The translations under genes and the position numbers were made by a program. Below, in pieces: positions 11,810 through 21,960 of a DNA stretch of 64,000 bases (its first letter is position 1; each line of letters begins with the position of its first letter). Source of the stretch: Distichodus sexfasciatus (lineage: Eukaryota; Chordata; Actinopteri; Characiformes; Distichodontidae); assembly GCA_032718565.1 (NCBI GenBank), contig JAVGVS010000309.1:197501-261500 (forward strand). Reading direction: 5' to 3'. Under the pieces are notes generated by a model that saw nothing but the letters and a program-made list of their open reading frames with translations, searched no databases and was not told the DNA's origin.

Positions 11810-14800
11810 CTGAACACACAAAAGGGACACAGCTACAAATCAGCCAAGGTGGTAAGAACAGGTTGAATTTGCTTGAAAAGTTAATACTTCTTTATGAATA
11901 GACAACTTTATACAAATTATTACAGAAATAATGAAAAATATCAACCTATTGTATCAACCTGAGCTTTAAAGCTCTTAAATAAATATCCAAGTGATTTATA
12001 TTTAGATTAACTTCTATTTTATGTTTATTACATGAGTCACATTTTTAAAATATTTTAAAAGATTTTTCACAAAAAACTTAATGGGAGAAATCCAGTTTCC
12101 AAGGTTCACAAGAGGGTCAGAATGATGTGGACATAAATAGTTTGAGATGCTCTACCTTCCATATTGGAGTACTGGCACGAGTCAGTCACAGTTTGGTAGG
12201 AGGAACAGTGCAGCTGGAGTCCCCTGTAGCTCCCCATGTTGTAGGCCTTATTAAGGCCCTGCACTCCCTCTTCAAACAGACTCTCACTGTTCCCCAGGTT
12301 CGTGGGCTCCTGAAGGCTCTTGGCCTCCACACACGAACCTCCACTGCTTGCCGCTTGCAGTCGAGACGCCTGAACCTGGCAGTCGCCTCCTCCGGCCCCA
12401 GTCCGAAGCTCTGCTCCATGCTGGGCACCCAGTCCAACTCCGGTTGCCGCAGTACGGGCCAGAGACCAGATCCGAGGCTTCTGTTCTGAAGTCTGGAAGT
12501 GAGACAGGGAAACGTGGCCAATAGAGGTGGGCAGAACTGGAGCTTGTTGTTGTTGCTGTTGTTGTTGTTGCACCTGCTTGGAACCTAGCGGGTCCAGGTA
12601 GTCGGGGGGCATGAGGGCCGCCATGCCCTTTAGGCCACAGGGGAATGTGGGGAAGCTGGCAGACAGTGGCAGGTCAGCAGTGCAGTCTCTCTTTGGGGCG
12701 ACGGAGGCAGGAAGGGAAGGCCGAACGAGGGCTGTAGCAGTGTCCTGGCCGGCTTTTTCACAGTCACTGTCCAGCTTGTCACAGTCTTCCTCGTCGTCCT
12801 CTATGTCATCCAGGTCGCTCAGATGAAGGTCGCGGTCCTCTTTACAGTCTTTCGAGTCTGCGTGAGGAAGGCGCAAGATTAACATGGCATGCTCTTAGGA
12901 AAAAAATGAGGGCTAGTCAACATTTTCAAGTCATTTTTATATGTCACAGGGTATATGTTAATAAGAATTCATCTGCAAAAGTGTAAGGAAGAAGTAAGAA
13001 CATTATGATACTGTTCTCACAGAATCAGACCTGCTAGTCAACATTTCCAGAAGTCATTTTTTCTAATTAAACATGTCTACATGTTTTCAGGCCTTATAGA
13101 AAGATCTGAAAATTTTGAAGGTACTAGACCATCCTCAAGGACAATTTAATAAGAATGAATCTGCTTCTATTGAAGAAACAAGATCTCCATTCTGAGGAGA
13201 AAAAAATAGAGCTGATCACCCAGATGCTGTTTTCAGATCTGCAGTTTTTAGAAGGCACTGAACCATTCTTTGGTATTATTTATATATTTATTATTTATAA
13301 GTTGATATGATAAGCACAGAGAACTATAGAATTCTGTACCTTTAGTGACACATTCCTGGTCCGCCTTATCCATATTTTCCTTCTTTTCATCTCCTGACTT
13401 GTTCTTGGGTGACCAGGTCATCTTGTTCTCCTTCTTTAGTCTCCTCCTGGCATTGGCGAACCAGGTGGACACTTGGGTCAGAGTCATTTTGGTAATGATA
13501 GCCAGCATGATCTTTTCACCCTTGGTAGGATACGGGTTCTTCCTGTGCTCATAAAGCCACGTTTTAAGAGTACTTGTGGTCTCGCGTGTGGCGTTTTTCC
13601 TCCTGGCGGAGCCGTTGAAGTCTACAGTTCCGTACCTGAAAGGTGTCGTCACACATTATTAACACTTTCACATATTAGAAATTTACTGGACTAATTTTAA
13701 AAGCATTGATTGAGAATCTGATTGTTTTAGATTTCTTTTTGCTGGACCGTGGATTTTTGTACTCCTGTGTACTGTATTACTGATTATTTTGTCTTAATGA
13801 TGCACAAAAGTGTTTTACCTTACCTGTCATACTGATACTGGCCCAGTGAATGGTCATATGAGTAGTAAGCAGCAGGCTGGGTGATGCCACTATGGAGACT
13901 CCCTGTTCCCTCCTTAATATCATATTGTGGATTCTGCATATAAAGGCACAGGTATATTAGAAATCAAAAGAATGAAGAAGAAAAAAAAAGTACACTTAAA
14001 AAGAACTACTGTTGCTACTTTGCCACGTTAAAAAGGACACGCAAACAGCACACGTTTTGGTCATGCATCTTAGTAACTTTTATCAAAATGTATCTTTATG
14101 ACAAAATCAATGCAAATCAAACTACCACCTCACGCTTCAATGCATCACAACAAATGCACACGCATTAAGACGAAACACCGTCTCGTTTTTTGACCGTTAT
14201 CTAAATTTACACGCCACCCACACGTCGTTATAAACAACGGAAAAGTAATTGATGGTGCGCGGCCGCCCGGTCTCGATCGATCGCTCGCAGAGCCCCGGTT
14301 GTTTGATCAGGTGAAAGGACGTACCAGCGTGGAGTACAGCGTGGAGGGCTCGGTGCCGTACTGGAAGTAGTTGGCGTAGTTCTGTCCGGTCGTGTAGGGC
14401 GCGCTGTAGACACCGAGCGCGGCGCTGAGCTCGGTGCGCGTACTGGCCAGCAGCCGGTTCTCGTACGAGGCGCAGCAGAGCGACGCAGCACCACTCGGGG
14501 ACGCGCCCGAGCCGTCCGACACCGACCTGGAAATCGAATCGCAGCAAGTCGTACTGGGGTTTGGCGACACGAAAAACTGCATGAAGAAAATTAACGGAAG
14601 GACATGTTATTAGGGGGGTTGGCATCTCTGCATCTCTTTATTTGTGTGTGTGATGAGTGTGTTGGCAAAAGGTAAGATAAAGACGGTGCGATAAATCTCT
14701 AACTCTCTTAAAGACGCATTCTTTATTAAAAAGTGCAATTTTAATATATTAATAATCTGTAACAGACTAATGAAAATAATAGACTAACAAGCTTTTAATC

Positions 14801-15377
14801 CAGTCATTTTTAACGTCAACCAGCTTGTAACTCTCTTTGTGTTATGGTATAAAGTGACAAAGCAGACGAAAAACTTTCCTAAAACTTGTTATAATAATAT
14901 ATTGTGTTTTTATAGTGATTCCGTTACAATAACATAGGTTTTTACTGGCCCATAAAATAATACATTGTTAAAGTTTGTGGAGGCTTAGCCTGGAAGACCA
15001 AAAGTTGGTCGGACTTGATCATTTTACGCGCAGTATTGAGTATCAGTACAGGGAGGAGCCGCAGCTCTGCAATTACACCTTAAAGGTAATGTACACGTTT
15101 TTGTCACCCCACAACAACACGTGAGTTCATTCATAATTCAAATTGCGCGTTACTGTAAATATTGACATAGCTCGAGACGCGGCATTTGCCCTGTAGTTGG
15201 ATATCAGCAGGAATAATACACAATTTATGCCAACATAAAATCAGCTTTAAAATATAATAAAGAAAAAAAAAACGAGCTTAAAGTTTTTTTTAGAGAGCAT
15301 CATATGAATTATTATTGTTCTTTTTTGCTTACCTGAGAAGTTGCACTGTAGGGATATCCAAACTGAGAGAAAGACAT
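11712..15377 (-). CDS. irx6: Iroquois-class homeobox transcription factor Irx6 (six coding exons)
   Basis: Sequence-specific nuclear DNA-binding protein of the TALE homeobox superclass. Iroquois proteins pattern neural, retinal, heart and other embryonic territories. Coding exons are 15333..15377, 14325..14576, 13824..13933, 13340..13635, 12156..12857 and 11712..11809. All introns are GT..AG, and the joined length is 1503 nt (500 aa plus stop). Seen in the protein: N-terminus MSFSQFGYPYSATSQ, characteristic of Irx6; a homeodomain at about residues 147-209 with the three-residue loop insertion (NPYPTKGEK, 169-177) and recognition helix WFANARRR (194-201); the acidic segment LHLSDLDD (245-252); nine glutamines (331-339); and the Iroquois motif KPRIWSLA (361-368). 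The N-terminus, LSDL segment and DSCQYS near the end fit Irx6 better than Irx4 or Irx5. No frame damage is seen. A teleost irx6a assignment is an inference. The exon 6 join is the least certain part. Confidence 0.93.
11810..12155 (-). other. irx6 intron 5
   Basis: 346 bp with GTAGAG donor and TTCAG acceptor, AT-rich. No other feature is seen. Its reality depends on the exon 6 join. Confidence 0.65.
12156..12857 (-). CDS. irx6: irx6 coding exon 5
   Basis: 702 nt from acceptor CACGCAG to donor GAAG|GTAGAG. It encodes the acidic LHLSDLDDIEDDEED stretch, a nine-residue polyglutamine run, the Iroquois KPRIWSLA motif, and a serine/glycine-rich C-terminal region ending DSCQYSNMEG. If the donor is not used, the frame reads on for 15 more codons to a TAA near 12106. 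That gives an alternative, unspliced C-terminus. Confidence 0.9.
12858..13339 (-). other. irx6 intron 4
   Basis: 482 bp with GTACAG donor and CACGCAG acceptor. Plain AT-rich sequence. A motif resembling (T/A)CTAGNCAACATTTNCA(G/A)AAGTCATTTT occurs twice, near 12914-12940 and 13033-13060, suggesting a small internal duplication. Confidence 0.8.
13340..13635 (-). CDS. irx6: irx6 coding exon 4 (homeodomain exon)
   Basis: 296 nt carrying the whole TALE homeodomain. The N-terminal arm is RRKNATRETTSTLK, then the loop insertion NPYPTKGEK, then helix 3 with WFANARRR and the invariant asparagine at residue 197. The basic tail RRLKKENKMTW follows. Donor is AAAG|GTACAG, phase 1. This exon is nearly identical to the homeodomain of every vertebrate Irx, so it fixes the class, while the flanking exons decide the paralogue. 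Confidence 0.96.
13824..13933 (-). CDS. irx6: irx6 coding exon 3
   Basis: 110 nt between acceptor ATGCAG and donor GACAG|GTAAGG. It encodes NPQYDIKEGTG followed by a tyrosine-rich stretch ending in SLGQYQYD. It ends in phase 2, and the split arginine codon is completed by exon 4. The NPQY and GQYQY segments match the region just before the homeodomain in Irx6 proteins. Confidence 0.92.
13934..14324 (-). other. irx6 intron 2
   Basis: 391 bp with GTACGT donor and CAG acceptor. The first 140 bp next to exon 2 are unusually CpG-rich (several CGATCGATCG-like steps), as expected of a CpG island spilling over from the 5' part of the gene. Confidence 0.85.
14325..14576 (-). CDS. irx6: irx6 coding exon 2
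   Basis: 84 codons between acceptor ATGCAG and donor CTG|GTACGT, phase 0 at both ends. It encodes the family-typical N-terminal region, including STTCCDS, the YENRLLASTRTEL segment and ALGVYSAPY. Related Irx proteins have a very similar string here. This exon is clearly richer in G+C than the introns around it. Confidence 0.92.
14577..15332 (-). other. irx6 intron 1
   Basis: 756 bp with GTAAGC donor and ATGCAG acceptor. AT-rich with short A and T runs. No exon or repeat family was recognised inside it. Confidence 0.85.
15333..15377 (-). CDS. irx6: irx6 coding exon 1
   Basis: Fifteen codons from the initiator ATG (15377-15375) to a consensus donor, CAG|GTAAGC. The exon ends in phase 0. The start is chosen because the encoded MSFSQFGYPY matches the usual Irx6 N-terminus. 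Position -3 is G, a fair initiation context. An in-frame ATG seven codons upstream (15398-15396) has a poorer context, with C at -3. Confidence 0.9.
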
Positions 15378-15436
15378 AGCTGTTCCTTTTGTTAGCATCA
15401 GCAATATTCTTCTCCGCTGATCGATTGAAACCAAAT

Positions 15437-15466
15437 CTAGTGCAAATCCACCGTCTTAACACGCAT
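15437..15466 (-). promoter_or_regulatory. short upstream ORF in the presumed irx6 leader
   Basis: ATG at 15466-15464 followed by eight codons and a TAG (15439-15437). It lies wholly upstream of the main start, out of frame with it, and ends about 60 nt before it. If the TATA-based start site is right, it would be in the leader and could reduce translation of irx6. Inference only. Confidence 0.35.
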
Positions 15467-15552
15467 TTCCACGCTCGGCCTTTCCAGCTCAATAATAAAT
15501 GACTGCACTTAAGAAGAAGCAGCTACTGGGGATGTTTACGCCTGCCCTTAGT

Positions 15553-15559
15553 TTTTATA
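15553..15559 (-). promoter_or_regulatory. TATA-like box of irx6
   Basis: On the minus strand the sequence reads CATATAAAAAC, a good TATA match, about 180 bp before the start codon. If used, transcription would begin near 15525-15530 and give a leader of roughly 150 nt. No cap-site evidence is available. Confidence 0.45.
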
Positions 15560-15750
15560 TGTGGTTCTTTAATCCCCGCAAGGACATCAGAAACTAGACT
15601 AAATCCTAATCAAGTACCAAAAAATATTTGTTGTTAGTGCAGAAGAAAGCTTAAAGGATAACGTAAGACTTGCAAGATATGGACTTCTGCTTGTGCTATT
15701 ATTTGTGTCTCTATAGTTCTTTAGCATTCATCCATGCAGGGGTATCGGCG

Positions 15751-15758
15751 TGACGTCA
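15751..15758. promoter_or_regulatory. full CRE palindrome TGACGTCA
   Basis: A perfect eight-base CREB/ATF consensus about 225 bp upstream of the presumed transcription start. It sits in a locally CpG-rich stretch (15745-15850) that also carries CACATGTG, an E-box-like palindrome near 15827. Function is not shown. Confidence 0.4.
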
Positions 15759-16048
15759 CTGTAATCCCGGGACGGCTCGAGTAGAATAATGTCTTTGCCA
15801 ATCACGTCTAGCAGCGCGATTTTCTTCACATGTGCTTCACACAGCGCCGTTTCTCGGTTTCTAGTGCAATAGGCAGTTTGGAAGATTTAAGAGAAGATTA
15901 ATTGAATGATGGAGAAAAAAAAAACGATGAAATAAATTGTGATTTAGTAGACATTTTACTTAATATCCTCGTGCTTATATCATATTATCTATACTAACAT
16001 TTACTGTTATGATATATGATATACAATGATATAGGCAGACAAATGAAA

Positions 16049-16049
<1 letters not shown>

Positions 16050-16079
<30 letters not shown>

Positions 16080-16096
16080 TAGATAGATAGATAGAT
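16050..16096. repeat. (GACA)n(GATA)n microsatellite
   Basis: About eight GACA units passing into four GATA units. Lies about 500 bp upstream of the presumed irx6 promoter. Confidence 0.9.
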
Positions 16097-16139
16097 CCAA
16101 AATTTTAGAAATTAAACAATACGTTACTACAGGGCCTAT

Positions 16140-16640
16140 GTTTATCTAATAAATGTACTATAATATTTGTGTGAATGCTTTACGGACGGTTTGATGAGAG
16201 GATGAGGGGAAGTTCGCATCTGTCTGTCCGACCAGAGGTCCGACCTGATGTTAATGACGGCGATGTTTCCATCCCTCTCTATTAGAAGAAGCAGCTGTCC
16301 CAGCGGCCATGAGAAAGCTTCTGGCAGGTCAATAGAAGCCTGATTGATGTGTATCTCGGGACCTACGTGACCATTACGAGAAATGCGTAATTGCATCAAT
16401 TAACAGATGGAAATGGCCTTGTTTAACCAGCCCGTTACACACACTGAGAATACGCCTTTGAGGTGAAATCCGAAGAGCAGAGCCGATAAAACAGAGAAGG
16501 GGAGAGAGAGAGAGAGAGAGAGAAGGGGGAAAAAAGGAGGGGAAAAATGAACTGGAAGCCGAATCTCTCATGTCTAATTATACGGCAGCAGTGGGAGGGG
16601 ACGAGAATTGCATTTTAATTGAATGATACGCACTTGAAAG
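16140..16640. promoter_or_regulatory. candidate upstream enhancer block of irx6
   Basis: About 0.6-1.1 kb above the presumed promoter. Unique sequence with GAAGCCTGATTGATGTG (TALE/PBX-type TGATTGAT), GACCATTACGAG, GCGTAATTGCATCAATTAAC and CAGATGGAAATGG. Density and balance of such words are higher than in nearby DNA. Interrupted only by a short GA run at 16503-16523. Confidence 0.4.
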
Positions 16641-16738
16641 GGAGGAGAGAAATAGCGCGGAATAAAATGTGGGTAAAGGGTAAAGAATATGAACTTTTAT
16701 TTGATGTCTGAGACAATAGAAATATAATTAGAAACCAC

Positions 16739-16740
<2 letters not shown>

Positions 16741-16780
<40 letters not shown>

Positions 16781-16818
16781 CCACCACTACTACTACATCA
16801 TTCATCTGTTTTTCAACT

Positions 16819-16878
<60 letters not shown>

Positions 16879-16896
16879 TGTCTCTCTCTCTCTCTC
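16741..16896. repeat. two long (CT)n microsatellites
   Basis: Runs at 16741-16777 and 16821-16896, with a CACTACTACTAC stretch between them and a few TG interruptions in the second. A polypyrimidine tract of this length could form triplex DNA. Confidence 0.9.
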
Positions 16897-17520
16897 ACCG
16901 CCACCAACTAAAACCTATTTTTCTTTCTTTTTTAAATCACTTTGGCTATCTGCTTTCCTCTCCTCCAGCCCCCCCCACCACCACCAAAGACGCACCGTCT
17001 CCTCGTGTTTGTTGAGCGTAAATCGCGTCACTCTTCACGACAATGACGACAACGCTGCTGCCCGCATGCGCGCACCCACGATCCTCTTCTCCCCTTAATT
17101 TCATCAGTGCCGCGCTTAATATGAAGAGAATATTTCATCCCCGATTAAAAAACGGGAGGGGTGGGGGTGTCTGAACATCTTCCCGGGAGATCCCACTGCG
17201 ATTACGTGCTTCCTCTTCGAGTGGCGCCAGAGAGCCGCGAGTAAAGATGTGATCCTCGTCGGAAAGACACACCGCTTTGAGCTACAATGACCCACGCATG
17301 CAAAGGCCCATGAATAGTTTATAACAGTGAGGGCCGAGCGTGGTGGTGCACTCCGAGATACTCTCGTCCTTATACAAGGGGTGGTGTGCAACACAGACAG
17401 TCATATTCCTCATATTCCTCCCGATAACGTGGTGAGAAGGGCGCCAGCGGTGGGCCTGGTGTCATTCTAGACCTCCATTAACAGATCATGGCATGGGCTG
17501 TGTGAAACTAACCCCAAATC
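16897..17520. other. non-coding, partly CpG-containing
   Basis: 17000-17450 has CpG-bearing unique sequence (GCGTAAATCGCGTCAC, GCATGCGCGCACCC, CCATGAATAG) and could be conserved. No coding frame is supported. Confidence 0.4.
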
Positions 17521-18480
17521 CCCCCTTTTCTCATCACAATATGACAGCTAAAGTATTGAGGATGTGCACGACATCAGAAAAAGTTGCATGTCAAATCTTA
17601 ACACTGACAATGTTTTATGCAGATTATTAACCCATTTAATGTCATTCTTTATAAGCTTATTGAGGTCTTCAAGTTGTAACAAGGTTCTAAAATGACTATG
17701 AAACACTTTCACACTTCCACTGACTGTGTCAAACTTATCACAAACTTTTTTTGGTTTGGTCATTTATATAAATATTGCATTTAGGATGTTAAAATGCAGT
17801 TAATGATATTCATTAAACTGGGTATTCTTCAGACAATACACCTAATGATACTTTATAACGTGTGTTAAATGCTACAATTATTATGTTGTTTGATACTGAT
17901 TACAATGAAAATAAAGAAAATAAGCAACCATTTACAGTATTCAATTCTTACAATAAAATGAAAAGCTTCACTCTTTGCTTGTTGTTTTAAATGTTTAACA
18001 TGGTTCTGTTATAACTATAAAATACATTTATTTCCTAATAAAAAGCCATGGAATGGACTAAATGAAACTATTTGAGAACCCTAATTTGTGGCTTACAACT
18101 AAATTGTTAATGCTATATTATTAATGTAGCAATTAATTAATAGAATTACTGCAGGTAATCTGCTAACCATAAATCAAACAGGCCTACATTTAAAATGTCA
18201 AAACTTTTCTTTCTGACTGTTTTTCCTTCATAAATAAAGAAATAAATAAGTTAACTCTACTCAAGCAATGAACAAACCCAATTTGTTTGTTATTAGAATA
18301 CTTTGCCCACTCCATTAATAAGCCATGGACTGGATGTTGTGAAATTAGTCACAAAAGCCATTTTCTTTCTAGCAACATTGTCAAAGAGCTTTTAGACTGC
18401 AATTAATTGCAATCATGTACCTTGCAATACTTTCAATAGGCTATTGACATTTTAAAGGAAAAAATTACACGTTGAGGCTT
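17521..18480. other. non-coding, AT-rich
   Basis: Nothing recognised. Confidence 0.6.
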
Positions 18481-18720
18481 CCCATTATGACTCTGTTTCG
18501 TAATAGCTACAAAAAGGCTTTGATCCTCTCCCCCGGGCACCAAACAAGCCCCATTTTACTGTATCCCATCAGGTAAAATTACTAGGAAAATCTTCACAGG
18601 CCTATGCAATGCACCTGGCGGAGAGCAAGGTCAGCCTCTCTTATGGGCGCTCTTAACAGTTTTTACCGTACAGCGGCCCTCTTGCAAGGGCACGTGTGAT
18701 AGCCCAAGCGCATATGGGCC
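18481..18720. promoter_or_regulatory. candidate conserved non-coding block
   Basis: Abrupt rise in complexity between AT-rich flanks: CCCATTATGACTC, CATCAGGTAAAATTAC, ATGCACCTGGCGG, CTTATGGGCGC. No repeat or coding match. Confidence 0.35.
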
Positions 18721-19342
18721 TACTCATGCATTATGTATAGACTTCAGTGGTGCTGGATCTGGTTGGGGAGGGAAGGGTGGGGGGTGAAACCTAAAGCAGG
18801 TTTAATTGAAGAGGAGGGAGCACTGACCAGCTCTTCACTTCACCCGTATTGTTTGTCCATCCCGCTATTCCCTGAGTGCTGCAACAGCGTCACCGTGTCA
18901 CTGCCATTCCACAGCAATTTGATTTTTTTTGTTGCAAGTCAATAACGAGTTTCATCTACTAGTAGACTGCCAGTAGCAACACACTAACACTTTCCTTGTC
19001 TTTAGTGGATTATTGACAACAAATACAAAAAAGGGAAAATGATGAGCTCTGGTGAAAAAATAGGCTGTAAGAGTGTTGCGTTAAATTATTATAGACTTAG
19101 GAATTGATCAAACAAATATAACAACCCACATAGATAGTGTGATATCCCAAGTTTGTATCTAGATTATTTACTCCACCTTTTAGAGTTTGGCAAATTTCTT
19201 TTCGCTTTTTACTCAGAGGTGAGATATCAAAGCAGTTGCTTGTCGTTTCCCATTTCAGGAAATCACATCGGTTAGTTGTAAAATTTTAATACTTATAGCT
19301 CTCTGAAGCACGCGTATGTGAATGGAGTCTTTGGTTTCTTTC

Positions 19343-19362
19343 GTGTGTGTGTGTGTGTGTGT
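19343..19362. repeat. (GT)n microsatellite
   Basis: About ten GT units. Confidence 0.85.
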
Positions 19363-19673
19363 CAGCCTTGCATTAGGATTATCGGGGCTCAGAGCCAGAA
19401 AGGTTAAACCAACAGCCGGTTTCACCTTCTCATTTAATACACTTCTCATGCAGGCTTTAATGAATTTCACAAAGCTTTGCAGGTTTTTCATAAGACAGAT
19501 CAGAGCTTTTTTTTATGAAATAATAATAAGGGGAGACACAGAGAGAGGCAGAACAGAGGGGAGGGAACATTCAGAAATGCGGAAGAGCGATATCTCATTA
19601 GGCAAATCTGATATAGGCCTGATATATTCCAATGAATCCTCGACACACAAGGTCCTGAATTATTATGTGCACG

Positions 19674-19709
<36 letters not shown>

Positions 19710-19714
19710 TGTGT
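19674..19714. repeat. (AC)n-(GT)n junction microsatellite
   Basis: About sixteen AC units run directly into four GT units (ACACACGTGTGTG), so the junction is itself a palindrome. Confidence 0.9.
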
Positions 19715-20364
19715 TTCATTCCGACCAGGTATTAATATGGCTAAATTATCCAAAAAATTGAAAGGAAAGTAATAAATATTCTAATGAGAAGTGCTCAGAT
19801 GATTATGAATGTGGTCATAGCTCTGCCCAGCAAAGCCCAAAATAAATTCTTGTTTGACTAGTAGATTAATTTGACCATCAACAGGCTTTGGTAGATTTAT
19901 TAAATAAATCACAAACCCATCTCTCTAGTTGTGTAATGCGGCCTAAGAATCTTAGTAATGTTTGATTCAGCGTCTTCGTCTTGTACGACTTCAGTTAATA
20001 AATAAAAGGCCTTCATCACGTTCTGATATGTCTGGTTTATGAAGTGGTCAGAAGCACTGACCGCTAGAGTCTTGAACCTTTGTCTAACCTGCTGTTGTAG
20101 TGTGAGGTATTAAAAGGAAAGGGAGTGTTTACCAAAGCAATAATAAAAGAAAGTAGGAGCGGGAGTGAAACATTCGAAAGTTTAAGATCGTATAAGTGCT
20201 TTCAACATGGTGCAACTCTTTCCCGAACTTTCATAAGCGGTCTGAGAATTCAAGAACCAGCTTCTGCAAGGAAGTGCAGGTTGTTTTTTTTGTCTGTGTG
20301 CATTTGTGTGTGTGTGATGGCGATGTTAGTGGAAAACTGATTTTTTTGCAGTATGACGTTGTGC

Positions 20365-20475
20365 GTTTGTGAAATATGCAAGAGTGGTTTGTGGGGATCG
20401 GATTGTCCCCTAAAAGACAGGAAAACATGAAATTTGTCTGATTTTTTATGCCCTTGTTGGGACACTTTTTGGTGT
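20365..20475 (+). repeat. fragment of the GTGGGGACC dispersed repeat
   Basis: GTGGGGATCGGATTGTCCCCTAAAAGACAGG matches the word order of the copies at 37940 and 51880. GT repeats lie on both sides. Confidence 0.5.
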
Positions 20476-20776
20476 GAGGAGTAGTCCTCATTAGCTTTTA
20501 TAAAAACTGCAGTTTTTATTTAAAAATAATTTATTTTGGCTACTGTGTGCATCCAGTCCATTTGGAAGTTGATGGTAGAAAGATAGCAAGACATGGCTGG
20601 ATATGTGTGTGTGTGTGTGGGAGGGAAGGTGTATGTGTGTGTTCATATAGGCCTCAATAGCTGGCAGATGCCCCTGCAGGCTGTGCTGTAAACCTATCAT
20701 CAGTGGTGCTGTCAGGGATTTGTAGCTTGTCACACACAGAGTGGCCTGGCAGTGACTCGTGGAAATGACTTGGTTG

Positions 20777-20799
20777 GTGTGTGTGTGTGTGTGTGTGTG
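20777..20799. repeat. (GT)n microsatellite
   Basis: About eleven GT units. Confidence 0.85.
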
Positions 20800-21549
20800 G
20801 CAGCAATATCCCCCTGGTTGTTCTATGATGAATGGGCACATTCTTGGGCTTACATCACATGTTACTTATTTTTATTGTCTTATGTCTACATTTATAAGGA
20901 AGTTAAAACTTCATACATTCACAGAGAGCGATTTAAAACTAGACTTCATTCCTAATTATCTGAAAAGCAACACACGAATTGAGTAATCAAAGTAAAAAAA
21001 TGGGGATGGTGAAAAAGAAAGAGAGAGAGAAGATGTGAGGGCAGTCTTTTGGAAGAAGGACATTTACATTTTGTATTACTGTCACACTTATGATCATCTT
21101 CTGTCATATTTTTTATGAATGAAAATTGGAAACTGATTTGTTCCTACTGTGAACTGGAACACAGTTTTCTCAGAACTTCACTCATCTGATCTTCAGTGTC
21201 CTTTCTATTCACCCTCTCTCTTTCTCTCCCTCTCTCCCTCTCTCCCTCTCCCCCTTGGGAGAGGTCCCATCTGCAGCTGGTTGCGGGCGGTTAAGCGAAG
21301 AGCCGTGCCAATACAAATAGCCGAGCTTGATGTTTGTTTGCATAAACTGTTTTGAGAGGCTGCACCATTTCTCTCCCCTCAACCCGCCCCACTCCCTCAC
21401 CCCTTCTCAAAAAGAGAGGAGCTGGTATGAGGTTTGGGGGCCAGGAGCAAACCAAGGAACATTCTGCTTACCCAAGCACTGATCTTTGGTTGTATTTATT
21501 TTCTCTTTCCTCTATTCTTAAAGCCTACCCCCTCCTTTTTTTCTGCTCA

Positions 21550-21960
21550 GTTCATCTCGGGGTCCCGGTAGATCTTCTTGGCTTCAGTGGTTTGGTCGCA
21601 CAGGGAAGGACGGAGGGTTAAGTCCTATTTTCCGCTTGCGGCGACGTCAAATGCACCTTTTCTGCTCGCTGTCACTTTAGAAACTGCGCTCGGTTTTTGT
21701 TACGGCATATTAGTTTGGAGAAGCTCTCCTAATTGTGAAGTGAGGGTTTTGCTATTCCTTTTTGATTCCCTTTCCGCAAACCGGGCGGCATCAGTGGTGG
21801 GATGGAAAAAAAACTGTAGGGCGGGTGAGTTCCAGTTCGGGTTACTCGCACAGAAAGAAAAGAACAAGCACTTATCCTCAATTATCACAACCGCGTTTAC
21901 GCTACGACTTCTCGTCCTCGGGATCAGCTCCAAAACGAAAGTGACCAATTGGTAGTCGGC
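21550..21960. promoter_or_regulatory. unique block with open frames, nature unknown
   Basis: A 125-codon plus-strand frame crosses it, with an 82-codon frame on the other strand. Neither matches a family I know, has a signal, or has evident splice partners. The block is CpG-containing and non-repetitive, so a conserved element is at least as likely as an exon. Confidence 0.25.

Larger units (their letters stand above)
18721..21549. other. non-coding with several GT/AC repeats
   Basis: Apart from microsatellites and one repeat fragment (20365-20475), no exon is supported. 19420-19660 and 20000-20260 look single-copy. A CTCCCTCTCTCCC run lies at 21211-21252. Confidence 0.5.

Noticed and set aside
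12106..12155. 15-residue read-through as the main irx6 C-terminus
   Set aside because: Not preferred because a consensus donor lies at 12155 and splicing to 11809 keeps the frame; kept as an alternative only.
12127..12826. Plus-strand frames of 120 and 71 codons
   Set aside because: Antisense shadows of irx6 exon 5; no splice or domain support.
14197..14625. 142-codon and 88-codon minus-strand frames
   Set aside because: Shadows of irx6 exon 2 in other frames; the true frame is the one with the STTCCDS and ALGVYSAPY words.
15247..15492. 81-codon frame overlapping the irx6 start
   Set aside because: It begins at TTG, not ATG, is out of frame with irx6 and reads into intron 1.
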